Shown here: piece by piece, positions 1 to 10,329 of the stretch
Layout of the letters: each line of letters opens with the position of its first letter
Numbering within the stretch: the stretch's first letter is position 1
Assembly: GCA_027922465.2 (NCBI GenBank)
Contig: BQMF02000003.1
Location: 1-64,000, forward strand
Length of the DNA stretch: 64,000 bases
Direction: 5' to 3'
From: Turritopsis dohrnii
Taxonomy: Eukaryota > Cnidaria > Hydrozoa > Anthoathecata > Oceaniidae
Notes under the pieces: generated by a model
Database searches by the model: none
Seen by the model: the letters and a program-made list of their open reading frames with translations, nothing else
What the model was told of the DNA's origin: nothing
Position numbers and translations under genes: made by a program

Positions 1-611
1 AATCTAGGTCAATAGTCTTCAACCGTATTAATTTTCTTCACTATTTTCCTTCGTGTAAAATGCATTGTGCGTTATTCTAGAATAAGGTAACTACCATTGC
101 GTCGTTTAAAATTTGTGTGGCTTCACATATAGGAGTACCAAGTATTGAATGAAAACTGCATTTTAATCCAAAATTACACCAAATTTTAAAAGTGATTTCA
201 AACGTTTTTGAAAATATTTAACACTGACAGGACGTTAAGGTAGCTGCTATACCGTTTTGTGCCATGTGGCGCTTGTCCTAGTTTAAGTTTTTTGGTCAGC
301 GCGTTAAGCAGCTGATCTTTCATTAGCGTTTGTCCGTCCCATGTCCACAGTGCTAGCCTGGAGTCCTCATTAAAAGCTGATAGCACTTGGTAGAATAGAG
401 GCTATTTGTTAATCGTGGCTTAATTCAGATTTTTCAGATAATTTATAATTACAGTTATTTCATCAGGGTGAGTGCGGCCTCAAATTATAACATGAGTTTT
501 ACGGTTTGCCCAACACACTGATATCATTTTGGAAATAAAAGCTAAAGGAAAGGGTCATTTTACACCAGAGAAGTAAAGAAATTCGTAATATTATCACCGT
601 ATATTATAATT
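1..611. other. Left flank, no gene recognised
   Basis: AT-rich sequence upstream of the Helentron. A 62-codon open frame on the minus strand (198-386) has protein-like composition, but I recognise no family and cannot place splice sites with confidence. Nothing else is supported. Confidence 0.4.
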
Positions 612-657
612 GGATTTCTGCGTAAGCAAGAAATACTTTACGATCGTCCGTGTTTTT
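612..657 (+). repeat. 5' terminus of the autonomous Helentron
   Basis: This 46-bp terminal segment begins GGATTTCTGC and can fold as a TTTCTGC/GCAAGAAA stem around GTAA. Its first 37 bp are repeated exactly at 658, where the nested element begins. Sequence homologous to its continuation (CTGTTTTTTCATC) resumes at 1892, so the terminus has been split from the rest of the element by an insertion. Confidence 0.75.
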
Positions 658-1891
658 GGATTTCTGCGTAAGCAAGAAATACTTTACGATCGTCTTTCTC
701 CTGTATTTTCATCTTACTGTCCAAACCTACGCATTTTTGTTTCTTAAATTTCATTGGTTCATAAAAAAGCCGTCTTAATTGTCATTGGTGCATAATGCCC
801 GATTTCTACGAAAGGGTGCTAATTTAGCCACCTCCACTAAAATAGCGACAGTATATTGGCTGATTTTCGCCATGCCATGTGATCGTCCTCAAAACGTTTT
901 AAAAATGGCAGCGAAAGAACGTTTGCTAAAAGTTTCTTGATGGAAATATGGCTTTAAAGGAAGTTAATACAGCTTATAATTTTATATAAAGAATTGCATT
1001 ACTGTTGGGAACTTATCATGTTCACAAAATTAAATTACAGTGTGGTTATTCTGTTTTTTGAAAGAAGTTTTCTTGAAGTTTAAAATATGAAAACAGTGCC
1101 AATACATGGTGTGTGGAAGAAAAGGTATTTCTTGTTTTATTTTTGCTCCAAGCCTTTTTAAATATGAAAGACCTTCGTGTATTTTGTATGTGTATGCATG
1201 TTTGAAGTCAATTTTTAGAAGCTTTTGGATTTTTAAAGCTCAGCTTAGCTTCCTTTCAGCTCCTCCCAACATCACCAACATATGCACTTTATACAGCTAT
1301 TTATACTATATTTAGTAGCAATTTTTGGATGTATTCTGGTTATATCAGCTTATCTCTTTTCTCCTACGTATGTTGTATTTTTTTTAACTTTTAGATTAGA
1401 TATGAGCTTTAATTTCTAAGTAATTATTATTGTGATATTTATATTTTTCATTCTGAGGAGATCAATAGAAACTTTGTGCTGCCCAAACGATATGTTGGTT
1501 ACCGCCAGTACACACAATCTTTTTATAGGATTCGTTATATTTAATGTGGTTAAATTAAAGTTTCGTATTGTGTCGATGCACTTTTTTGGAGTACGTGGGT
1601 GGCAAATATCCAGTAACAATCATTCAGCTTATTCGTACAAAAAAACAGATCTTCATAAATGATCTCCGCGATAGCATAAAGAAAAGCCCCTTTTTTATGT
1701 TATGGTAGGCTGACTTTCTTGACGAACATTGTCAGTCGCATCAATATTTTTGTTTATTTAATGCTGATGCTTCTCGAGCTGAATGATGTGACTGTCTTAG
1801 TTTTGCGGACTAGTGTGCTAGTGTTGCATTTTTGTGGCATTTTCAGCAGCAAAGCTTGCAGAAATCCTTCTGCCCGGTAGGGCATCTTGTT
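658..1891 (+). mobile_element. Non-autonomous Helentron nested in the larger one
   Basis: It begins GGATTTCTGC (658-667) and ends with GCAGAAATCC (1858-1867), a GCCC-GGTA-GGGC hairpin and CATCTTGTT (1883-1891). It has no substantial coding capacity. Its 5' ~180 bp (709-889) match 1900-2080 and its 3' ~500 bp match 10797-11302. It is therefore an internal-deletion derivative of the same family that landed inside a sibling copy. Confidence 0.75.
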
Positions 1892-2305
1892 CTGTTTTTT
1901 CATCTTACTGTCCAAACCTACGCATTTTTGTTTCTTAAATTTCATTGGTTCACAAAAAAGCCGTCTCAATCGTGATTGGTGCATAATGCCCGATTTCTAC
2001 GAAAGGGTGCTAATATAGCCACCTTAACTTCAATAGCGACAGTTTATTGGCTTGATCTGCGCCGTGCCATGTGATCATCCGGGTATTTTTCGACTTTTTA
2101 TTTGCACGCCGTTTGCAAAATGGCCTCTCTCTTCGAGACTTTCAGCGTGCAGGTTCTGTAACTTCGCAGCGAAATCAAAGCGTAACAGATTTGTTCCAAA
2201 GTCTTATCGGATTCAAGTTTTTGGTGAGAAATCTTGTAAAAGGTACATATTATTCTTGAGCTAAATTTTTAAGGCTGTACTTGCTAATTAAAATCTATTT
2301 TTACG

Positions 2306-3340
2306 ATGGTTAGTATTGAACAGTGGCGAGCTTCTTGCGGTTGCTTTTATGCTCGTATTCAGAGAGGAAGGTTTGGTTATACAAATTTCAGTATAATCCT
2401 GTTGTTGTTCTGTGATTTAATTTGTCATTTTTTCTTTGCTTATGTTTTACTATGCCTAATGATATTAGATGTTAGTTTTCTGAAAATGCTACAACTTCGT
2501 CTTGATGGCGATGTAGAAAGTAATCCTGGACCCACATACAAGATTGCCAAGGTAGTAAAAGCATCATTTCATCAAGGAAATCCAATGTTTGGTGCAAGTT
2601 CTGGTATGCAGTGTACCTGTAATTCTTTGATTGGATTATGCTGGTCCAAATTTAAGAACATGTGTTTTTGGAAGACCACTGACCTTGATTATGTTATGAT
2701 TAAAGGCAACGATTTATTTCAAAGTTTGAATTTGTTTCGTTATTTGTCAGCAGATGATCTACCTAATCGATTGGAAATTGAACATAATAAATTTGTGGTA
2801 TCGTATGTGGAAAATGTGACAGCTGAAATGGATAGAAATAACTACAATTTTTTAAAGCAGTCCTATAATCGCTTATCTGGCAAAAGTAATGGCATGATTA
2901 TCTTTGTTAATCAAATGTCTTTCAGTATTACTTGGGACAGAAGGGCATTTTATGTATTTGACTCACACAGTCGGAATGATATTGGTGTTACTGTTGCAGA
3001 TGGCTCGGCAACTTTGCTGAAATTTTCAAGTCTTTTGCAACTTCAAAAGTACCTTACAGAAGTGCACTTGGTTGATCGCAATACAGTGTTCAGTCAAATC
3101 CAATTCGTGCTGGTGGAAATCGTAGAGTCTGGAAACAAAATATCTAAAAGTGGTGCTGCTAAAAAGCGTAAACTGGCTTTATCAAAAGAACTTCAACCTG
3201 AGAATCACGAAGTAATCTTAAAACGCTGGCGTGATGAACAGAATACCAGTAAAAATACAGTTAGTGGAAAAAATCAGCTTCAAAAATTACGTGAAGATTA
3301 TGCTCTCATAAAAGGCTCTGATGATCATATAAAAAGTTAG
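2306..3340 (+). CDS. Helentron ORF: 2A peptide plus cysteine-protease-like domain
   Basis: 344 codons. Residues about 28-60 form a long hydrophobic segment. It is followed by LDGDVESNPGP (residues 66-76, DNA 2501-2533), a match to the consensus D(V/I)ExNPGP of 2A ribosome-skipping peptides; the break would fall between G75 and P76. The next ~160 residues resemble the herpesvirus-tegument-like cysteine protease domain known in Helentrons and other large transposons. QGNPMFG leads into GMQCTCNSL with the candidate nucleophile Cys, and FDSHSRN holds the candidate Asp/His. The tail is Lys-rich with YALIKGS-type repeats. The frame stops at 3340 but the repeats continue in the -1 frame from 3331, so one A has probably been lost from the AAAAA run. 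Upstream start codons were not evaluated beyond the first ATG at 2306. Confidence 0.75.
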   Translation: MVSIEQWRASCGCFYARIQRGRFGYTNFSIILLLFCDLICHFFFAYVLLCLMILDVSFLKMLQLRLDGDVESNPGPTYKIAKVVKASFHQGNPMFGASSGMQCTCNSLIGLCWSKFKNMCFWKTTDLDYVMIKGNDLFQSLNLFRYLSADDLPNRLEIEHNKFVVSYVENVTAEMDRNNYNFLKQSYNRLSGKSNGMIIFVNQMSFSITWDRRAFYVFDSHSRNDIGVTVADGSATLLKFSSLLQLQKYLTEVHLVDRNTVFSQIQFVLVEIVESGNKISKSGAAKKRKLALSKELQPENHEVILKRWRDEQNTSKNTVSGKNQLQKLREDYALIKGSDDHIKS

Positions 3341-3954
3341 CAAGTTTTCATCAAAGATACTTGTTGAATAAAGACACAATACAAAAAAAATATTTGGAAA
3401 ACAAAGATACCCTTCAACATATTGAAAAGCAAGCATCTTATCATCAAAAATACTGGCAGAATATTGAAACAGACCAGCACAAAGAAAAACTGGAATCAAG
3501 ACGTAAATTGTCTAAAGAGAAGTATGCATTGATGAAAGGTAGTCCACAGCATAAAGACTTGTTGTCAAAAATGCATCATAAGTATCTTGAGAAAAAGGAC
3601 ACTCCGGAGCATAAAGAAATGTTAAGAATTAAAAGGGAGAAACATGTTGCTGCTAAAAGGAATTTATTTACAACAGCCGAAAAACATATTAAATCATTCA
3701 AACAAATGATTAATGAAGGACCCTACTATATTTGTGTTTCATGTAATCGTTGTTTGTATAAGCGATCTGTTGTCTCTTTTGATGAAAGTAAATATAATAT
3801 TGAAACTGATGATTTTAAATTTTCAATTGTTTTAAGTTTTGACGGTAATGGGCATATATTTGTATTACTTGTCACCGGAAGCTGTTGGCCAAAAAAATTC
3901 CAACCCAAGGTGTTTGGAACAAACTGGAAATCTACGATTTACCGCAACATCTAG
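3331..3954 (+). pseudogene. Helentron N-terminal region, frameshifted fragment
   Basis: This continues the protein of 2306-3340 after a one-base frame change. It has several degenerate repeats of about 25 residues built on KYxLEKKDTxxHKE. They are followed by GPYYICVSCNRCLYKRSV, a Cys-containing segment found in the N-terminal part (DUF6570-like) of Helitron proteins. Near 3850-3900 the family pattern shifts frame again, so the terminal residues before the stop at 3954 are out of frame. It is best read as a broken piece of one long Rep-upstream ORF. Confidence 0.65.
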
Positions 3955-4387
3955 CTGACATTAATCGTTTGAAAAAGTTCTCATTTCAAAACGAATTCTA
4001 TTCAAGAAAGTTGTGATAATGCCAAAAGGAAATTTTCCCAAGGTTAAAGGAGCAATTTGTAACGTAACCGATTGATACTGAAAGTGTAACCAATGTTTTG
4101 CCAAGGCCTGCTGATAGTAATGGCTTATTATTGCTGAAACTAAAACGGAAATTGATGTATCATGGACATGTTTTACTTTGAACCTGTTAGACCTGATATA
4201 CCTTGTGCAAGCTTTAGACTTTTTGAAACATAATAATCATTTGTATAGTAATGTAATAGTTGATTATGACTAATATTTCTAACGACATGTGTAATTTTGA
4301 TGATGCTGATGTGGATGAAGTAAGTGAAGTAAATGAATTAAGTGAAGCTGATGGAAATGATAATGAAGCCTATGACAAACCCATTAG
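3955..4387 (+). pseudogene. Decayed Helentron coding region
   Basis: Short stretches in alternating frames still read as Helitron N-terminal protein (for example MPKGNFPKVKGAI and YHGHVLL), but stops and frameshifts interrupt every frame. No ORF is intact here. Confidence 0.5.
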
Positions 4388-4723
4388 ATGAGCACCGAGC
4401 AGCTTCAAATGAAAACCGTCATGACACCTAAAATACCTATTGATGTTAATGATGATATGGTTAGCATTGCCCCTGGTGAAGGATGTACAGCCATCCCTAT
4501 ATATGCTGATGAATATTGTGAGGAAATGGCATTTCCACATTTGTTTCCTTATGGCAAATTTGGATATAATGTTGAACGAACTGTTCCAATTAGTCCAGTT
4601 AAATATTTCAATCAACGCTTATTAAATTACAGCCAAAAATTTTCATCTGATGCAGATTACATATTTTTTGCCATTATGTTGTCCAGTCTACAAATCTCCA
4701 CAGTAAAATCAATGTTGCCATGA
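4388..4723 (+). pseudogene. Helitron_like_N fragment
   Basis: 111 codons carrying APGEGCTAIPIYADEYCEEM and AFPHLFPYGKFGY, the signature of the Helitron-like N-terminal domain that precedes the Rep motifs. The frame ends at 4723 without reaching the Rep domain. Family sequence resumes in another frame (GTPAYWKRFLLEVLAMVK, about 4840-4890), so at least two lesions lie between here and the downstream ORF. It is a broken part of the transposase and not a separate gene. Confidence 0.7.
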
Positions 4724-4851
4724 AAAAAACTTTCTAGTGGTAATGTTACGGCTGGTATGTTGTCTCAAAACTTTCAAGAAACTGTCAGAACTTTCATTGC
4801 GAATGATGAAGCATTTAACTTTATGAACCAGATAAAGGGGACTCCAGCTTA

Positions 4852-7800
4852 TTGGAAGCGATTCCTGTTGGAAGTTCTAGCAATGGTAAAACAGCTTGGC
4901 ATTCCTACTTTTTTATGACTCTATCATGTGCAGATTTACGTTGGCCAGAGTTACCTGCAATATTATCCAAAATTTATAAACTGAATCTTCAGGAAGATGA
5001 AATCCGCAACATGAGTTATGAAGATAAATGCCGAATTTTGAACATGAACCCAGTTTTCTTGGCCCGACATTTTCAATATCGTGTTGAAACATTCTTTAAG
5101 GAAATTGTTACAGCTGGTTCTTTGGGAAAACTTAGCTACTACGTAATCCGTGTCGAATTTCAAGTAAGAGGAAGCCCACATGTACATATTTTCTTGTGGA
5201 TCAAAGATCCCCCTGTTTTGACAGAAAACACCAAGGATGAATACATAAAGTTTGTTGATGAAATTGTTCGAGCAGATTTACCAAAACCTATAGTTGAACC
5301 TGAATTGTTTGAATTGGTGAAGACATATCAAGTTCATAATCATTCTAAAACTTGTCGGAAATATAAGAACAGCTCTTGTCGATTCAACTTTGGTCATTTC
5401 TTTACAGATCACACTATTATTTCTAGTCCGTTACCTGCAAATATGGATGCTAACGAGAAAGAAAGAGTTCTGGAAGATAGAAAAATTGTGTTGGATAAAG
5501 TTAAAGAATATATTGATGAATTTCTGCAACCAAAAAAGCACAATGTAATGGATCCATTAAGAGATGACTATGAGAATCCCGGAACAATTGCTGAGATTTT
5601 GGATAAAATAGGCTTGACAGAAGAACAATATTATAGTGCGTTATCGATTTCAAAGGATGCGGATTATGAAATTCATTTACGTCGACCACCCAATTCTTGC
5701 TTTGTAAACAACTACTTTATGGAAGGATTATCGGCTTGGGAAGCAAATATGGATATTCAGCCTGTCTTCAACCATTACAAAGCCATTACATACATGTGCA
5801 AATATCTTTCCAAATCAGAGGATGAGTGCTCCAAGGCAATGAAGCAAGCTTTAAAGGAATCAAAATCACAAAACCTAAATAAATTTGATCAAATGTTATC
5901 GATTGCTAAGGCATACTCTTCCAGAAGAGAATGCTCTGTGCAGGAAGCAGTGTATCATGTGATGCCTGAGTTGTGGCTGCGCAAGACATTTCCGAAAGTA
6001 ATTTTCGCTAACAGCAACCTGCCAGAAAATAGGTTTCGAATTTGCAAGTCACGAGAAGAATTGGATGAATTGCCTGAGGACAGCAATGATATTTTCAAGA
6101 CGAATATGCTTGATCGTTACCTTGACAGACCAAATAGCTCATTTAAAGGTGGAAAGTTTGCAATGCTTGATAACATGTGCTTTGCCGAATTTTTAGCATA
6201 CTACTTTCTGGAATCCAAGCCAAACGACTCAAATGACAATGATAATCAACCTGTTGTTCTGAGTGACGAGGTAATGGAAGAGGAAAGTTTCAACAGTCCT
6301 TATCCGCCTGTCATTCCATTAATGAGCAGCGAAAGTAAAATGAAGTGCAGGAAAACTCGTGCTGTCTTGAGATATCATGTACCTAACAGACATCGATTTC
6401 CTGAACAATACGCTCATCATTTGTTGTTTATGTATTTTCCTTTCCGGGTTGAAAAGGAATTGCTATGTGACACTTATTTGGAAAAACTTTCACAGCCTGG
6501 TGTTTTTGATGTAGTTAACATCAATAAAGCAAAGATTGAGCCACATGAGGAACTTGTTGATGAAGCCTTTCGAAACTACCGAGCAGATCTTGAAACTAGT
6601 TTTGATCCTTTCGCACAGCAAGAAAATGAGGAAATTCAAGATTTGTTGAATGATCGCATCTCTGACGATGAACTTGAGGATGAAAATCCAACTGCTACAT
6701 CAGGAATTGTTCCAGAAAGACAATATGTACTAAATGACAATGAAATCAACACAAAGATACGTTCTCTTAACAATAAACAACGGGAAATCTTTGACACCAT
6801 CTTAACGTGGGCAAAAAATTTGATCAAATTCAGAAATTGTGCTGTGTTAAAAGCTGTTGATCCTTTGTACATTTTCTTAACTGGCCAAGGGGGCTGTGGT
6901 AAATCACATCTGTTGAAAACAGTTTATCATGCCATTTCTAAAGAATTACTTCGTAAAGCTACTAACCCCGAAAAACCGAGAGTGTTATTGTTGGCGCCTA
7001 CTGGTGTAGCTGCTGTCAACATAGGTGGTACTACAATACACTCGGGATTGGGAATGCATGGTAAAGGTTATGCTCCACTTAGTGATAAAATGAGATCATC
7101 ACTGCGAAACAAGCTTTCAGAAGTGACTGTGTTAATTATTGATGAAATATCAATGGTTTCGGAAGAACTGTTCAAGAATGTACATTTACGGTTATGTGAG
7201 ATATTTGGCGTTAGTACTCATGTCCCATTTGCTGGTAGAACTATCATTGCATCTGGTGATTTTTTTCAGCTACCTCCAGTAATGGGAAAGCCTGTTTATA
7301 TGTCTAGTGGATTTGTTGAAAGTTTACTACAACTTTGGAGTAATTTCAAGATTGCAGAGTTAACTGAAGTAATGCGACAGCAAGGTGACAATGTATTCAT
7401 TGACCTCCTTAACAATATCCGCACTGCTAATTTATCTCCTGAGGATGAAGATCTTCTTCGATCTCGCTTCATTTTGGATTCCTCCCCAGATTATCCTACT
7501 GAAGCTATTCATTTATTTGCTGAAAATGCTCCAGCTACCGCTTACAACCAAAAAAAGCTTGAAAGTTTGAACAGTCAAGAATTTGTGATCAATGCAATCG
7601 ATGATTTGCCAAAAGATGTACCTGACAGATTAATCACTGATGCAATTAATCGAAAGCACACTGACACTGGTGGTCTTCCAACAAAGCTTATTCTTAAAGT
7701 TGGGGCAAAAGTTATGCTTACCTGTAATATGGTCATAGCTGATAAACTTATAAATGGACAAATTGGTGTTGTCAAGTCTATCAAATGCAGCCGCAATAAA

Positions 7801-8874
7801 GTCATTAAAGTTTATGTAAAATTTATAGATGAGGATGCTGGGTTAATGAAAATGGCTTCTGATCATTTTGCTAGGACTCACAACTATGTTCCAATAGACC
7901 GAACTGAAACTGAAATTCATATTCACAAAAGAAAGCTCTCCTCACCAGTGATTAAAAGAACACAGTTCCCTTTAGTCCTTTCTTGGGGAACAAGCATTCA
8001 CAAGGTTCAAAGTTTAAGTGTGTCGGAAGCAGTTATTAGTTTTCAGTTACAGAAGCAGAGACAATTCAATGCGGGTCAAATGTATGTTGCCATAAGTCGT
8101 GTAAAAACTCTAAATGGGTTGTACTTAACTGGTGTGTTTGACAGAAAAGCCATAAAAGCTGATATGAGAGCGTTTACTGAATATGAACGGATGCGACAAG
8201 ATTGTATTTTGCCAGCCCTTAAAACTCTGGGGCCATTATCAGCAGATTCTTTAACTATTAGTTTGCTGAATGTAAGGTCACTATCTCTACATGCACCAGA
8301 TATTGCTAATGTGAAAGAGCTGTTGGAGAGTGATGTAATATGCTTTACAGAGACTCAATTGCTCCCACATGATGATGTTTCTGAGATACGTGAAGTGTTG
8401 AATAGTTTTGAGGATTTTACCTTCGTCAGTGTTGAGGATAGATATCAAAGCATAGCATATGGTGTAAAAATCATGGAGTATGATGATGGTGGTACTTATG
8501 AGCCTGGATTTTCATTAATTTACATTAATAAGGTATCTTTTTGTGATAACCTGATTCGGGTAGGAGTTTTATACAGAAAACATGGACAACCGATACAGTT
8601 GTTTTATAATAAGTTACAAGACTTTCTTAACTTAAATGATGTTGATATTTTACTTGGTGACTTTAATATTGACTATTTTACACTTAATGTGACTCTTTCA
8701 GAAGTTCTTAGGGACTATGAAATGGTGGTATCTGAACCAACATACATTGATGGGTCTCTTCTTGATCATGTTTACATAAAGAGAAGCTGGTTTGTGAAGT
8801 GCAAGATACAGTCACTGGTAAAGTGTGTTTTTTTCTCAGATCATGATGCGGTGAAGGTAAAAATCTCTATGTAG
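4852..8874 (+). CDS. Helentron Rep / Pif1-like helicase / EEP endonuclease
   Basis: 1340 codons open. Rep domain: FFMTLSCADLRWPEL near the start; the HUH-type motif GSPHVHIFLW, residues 107-116 with H110 and H112; and the dual-tyrosine motif YMCKYLSK with Y314 and Y318, which would attack DNA and hold the nicked strand. SF1 Pif1-like helicase: Walker A GQGGCGKSHL from about residue 678; APTGVAAVNIGG; Walker B VLIIDEISM from about 760; GDFFQLPPV; and the C-terminal YVAISRVKTLNGLYL. Residues about 1130-1340 are an exonuclease-endonuclease-phosphatase domain (LLNVRSL, CFTETQ, LLGDFNID, SDHDAVKV) as in non-LTR retrotransposons, diagnostic of Helentrons. The first ~12 residues are out of frame relative to the family, so the ATG at 4852 is not the original start. 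Confidence 0.88.
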   Translation: MEAIPVGSSSNGKTAWHSYFFMTLSCADLRWPELPAILSKIYKLNLQEDEIRNMSYEDKCRILNMNPVFLARHFQYRVETFFKEIVTAGSLGKLSYYVIRVEFQVRGSPHVHIFLWIKDPPVLTENTKDEYIKFVDEIVRADLPKPIVEPELFELVKTYQVHNHSKTCRKYKNSSCRFNFGHFFTDHTIISSPLPANMDANEKERVLEDRKIVLDKVKEYIDEFLQPKKHNVMDPLRDDYENPGTIAEILDKIGLTEEQYYSALSISKDADYEIHLRRPPNSCFVNNYFMEGLSAWEANMDIQPVFNHYKAITYMCKYLSKSEDECSKAMKQALKESKSQNLNKFDQMLSIAKAYSSRRECSVQEAVYHVMPELWLRKTFPKVIFANSNLPENRFRICKSREELDELPEDSNDIFKTNMLDRYLDRPNSSFKGGKFAMLDNMCFAEFLAYYFLESKPNDSNDNDNQPVVLSDEVMEEESFNSPYPPVIPLMSSESKMKCRKTRAVLRYHVPNRHRFPEQYAHHLLFMYFPFRVEKELLCDTYLEKLSQPGVFDVVNINKAKIEPHEELVDEAFRNYRADLETSFDPFAQQENEEIQDLLNDRISDDELEDENPTATSGIVPERQYVLNDNEINTKIRSLNNKQREIFDTILTWAKNLIKFRNCAVLKAVDPLYIFLTGQGGCGKSHLLKTVYHAISKELLRKATNPEKPRVLLLAPTGVAAVNIGGTTIHSGLGMHGKGYAPLSDKMRSSLRNKLSEVTVLIIDEISMVSEELFKNVHLRLCEIFGVSTHVPFAGRTIIASGDFFQLPPVMGKPVYMSSGFVESLLQLWSNFKIAELTEVMRQQGDNVFIDLLNNIRTANLSPEDEDLLRSRFILDSSPDYPTEAIHLFAENAPATAYNQKKLESLNSQEFVINAIDDLPKDVPDRLITDAINRKHTDTGGLPTKLILKVGAKVMLTCNMVIADKLINGQIGVVKSIKCSRNKVIKVYVKFIDEDAGLMKMASDHFARTHNYVPIDRTETEIHIHKRKLSSPVIKRTQFPLVLSWGTSIHKVQSLSVSEAVISFQLQKQRQFNAGQMYVAISRVKTLNGLYLTGVFDRKAIKADMRAFTEYERMRQDCILPALKTLGPLSADSLTISLLNVRSLSLHAPDIANVKELLESDVICFTETQLLPHDDVSEIREVLNSFEDFTFVSVEDRYQSIAYGVKIMEYDDGGTYEPGFSLIYINKVSFCDNLIRVGVLYRKHGQPIQLFYNKLQDFLNLNDVDILLGDFNIDYFTLNVTLSEVLRDYEMVVSEPTYIDGSLLDHVYIKRSWFVKCKIQSLVKCVFFSDHDAVKVKISM

Positions 8875-9503
8875 GTTATCTGTGCAATATTTATTTGTGT
8901 TTTTATTTCAGTTTATTTTTTACACAAAAAAATCGTCAATTTTTATCTGAAAATTCTGCATTCATAATGTTTCTTCAACCCCAGTGAGCCTGAGGACGGT
9001 GTCACTGGAGGATGTCTTCCCCAGCAAGCCATAAGGACTGGTTTCTGTGCGGACAACGATAACTTGACAGTAATTATTGCAAAATTAAAGTAGTTTTGTT
9101 ATCTGCTGATCTGCTTATCTTTGGGCAGTTTATAAGCACAAGTCAGGACTAAATGTATGAAATGTAAGTGTCTATGATCTTTGAAAAATTGTAGCTACAA
9201 CTATCAGTACAAGATAAGGGGTTGTGCTTGTGACACCCCATTCAGGGATGGGGTGGAGGTGGGGTGGGGTGGTAAACATTTGTGACAATCTAACCTGTTT
9301 TTGTAATAAATAATCTCCCATGAGCTTAAAAAAGACACACATTGATTGAAGTGAATTAGAATTTTGCTTTGCGTAATATGCACTCCACTCCACTCCACTC
9401 GGTTTTTTTTATGGTAATGCCAGTTTTTATACTATCTAGTTCGTCTATTTATTGTAGTTTTATTTATGTATCGTGTGATTATTTACAATTGGACAATTTG
9501 CAG
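8875..9503 (+). other. Helentron non-coding segment downstream of the transposase
   Basis: No ORF. It contains a short hairpin, CCAGTGA/TCACTGG, near 8990-9015 just after the coding region, and a C/G-skewed stretch (9235-9275). It belongs to the Helentron because the 3' terminus lies at 11302. Confidence 0.4.
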
Positions 9504-10329
9504 TTGAACGCCTGGTAATGTGTGGATGTTGTGGTTGTTACATGGAGTTCCGACCAAGGAATTGTGTTGTATATCAATGGCTTAATCAAATCAGCGTCGT
9601 TTAATGCTGCGCCATCTCAACCCTATTTTGGCGCTTCATTAGATAGCAGAGGGTTTGTGATTGGAAAATCATCGACCAATGAAACTGCCTCTTTTTCAAG
9701 ATTCCAACTCGCCTCTTTTACTGTCATCAAAAAGTTTGTATCGAAAACCGAAAGTTTCCGATTATTTTCGTATTATGTCGGGAAACCGATATCGAACGCT
9801 TTTGAAAGTAAGTTGTTCAATAACCAAGACACAACAAAAGTAATTGGATTATTAAGACTAAAATGATTTGTTATTGTTTTTATTCAAGCTGCTTCGATGA
9901 CCCAAGAAACCATCTTGGTATGTGAATATCAAAAAAGGGCGATAATGTGTCCGACTGATCAAGTCATTGAGATTTTATACGCCAATTTCGGGCGCACTTC
10001 TTTATGACCTTGTGCCTGGGGAACATACCACGAAACGAATTGTACATTACCGAGTGCTCTCGACACTGCTCGTCAACATTGTGATGGGAAAAACACATGT
10101 GATTTGGTTGCCAAAAACTCCATGTGGAAAGCCAACCCGTGTCCAGGGATCATCAAATATGTAGAAGTCAAATATTGTGTAATGAGGTTGGTCCAAAAGG
10201 TCCGTATTGTTATAGCCTTTAACCACTCAATGAAATATAAATTCTGTTAATATACGTAATTGATTTTGATTTTAGCTGCTGAGAAGTTTAAATATGTTGG
10301 TAATGAAGATCCTGCTGGATTCTTGAAAG
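9504..10329 (+). pseudogene. Captured host exons: LamG-like and SUEL/galactose-binding lectin
   Basis: Three exon-like blocks with matching phase-1 borders lie inside the Helentron. Block 1 (9504-9807, donor GTAAGT) reads VVVVTWSSDQGIVLYINGL, a laminin-G/concanavalin-like strand pattern. It has an in-frame TAA at 9516 just upstream of the conserved VTW. Block 2 (9889-about 10176, acceptor TTCAAG) reads as a SUEL-type lectin domain: AIMCPTDQVIEILYANFGR, then Cys-spaced CAWGTYHETNC, CDGKNTCDL and NPCPGIIKYVEVKYC. It is broken by TGA at 10005-10007. Block 3 (10276-10329) is a short exon of unknown domain. Retained introns imply capture at DNA level from a multidomain extracellular or membrane protein gene. 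The two stops and missing remainder make it non-functional. Confidence 0.7.

Noticed and set aside
198..386. 62-codon minus-strand frame as an exon
   Set aside because: Composition is protein-like but there is no recognisable family and no convincing splice context; left as a note in the flank.
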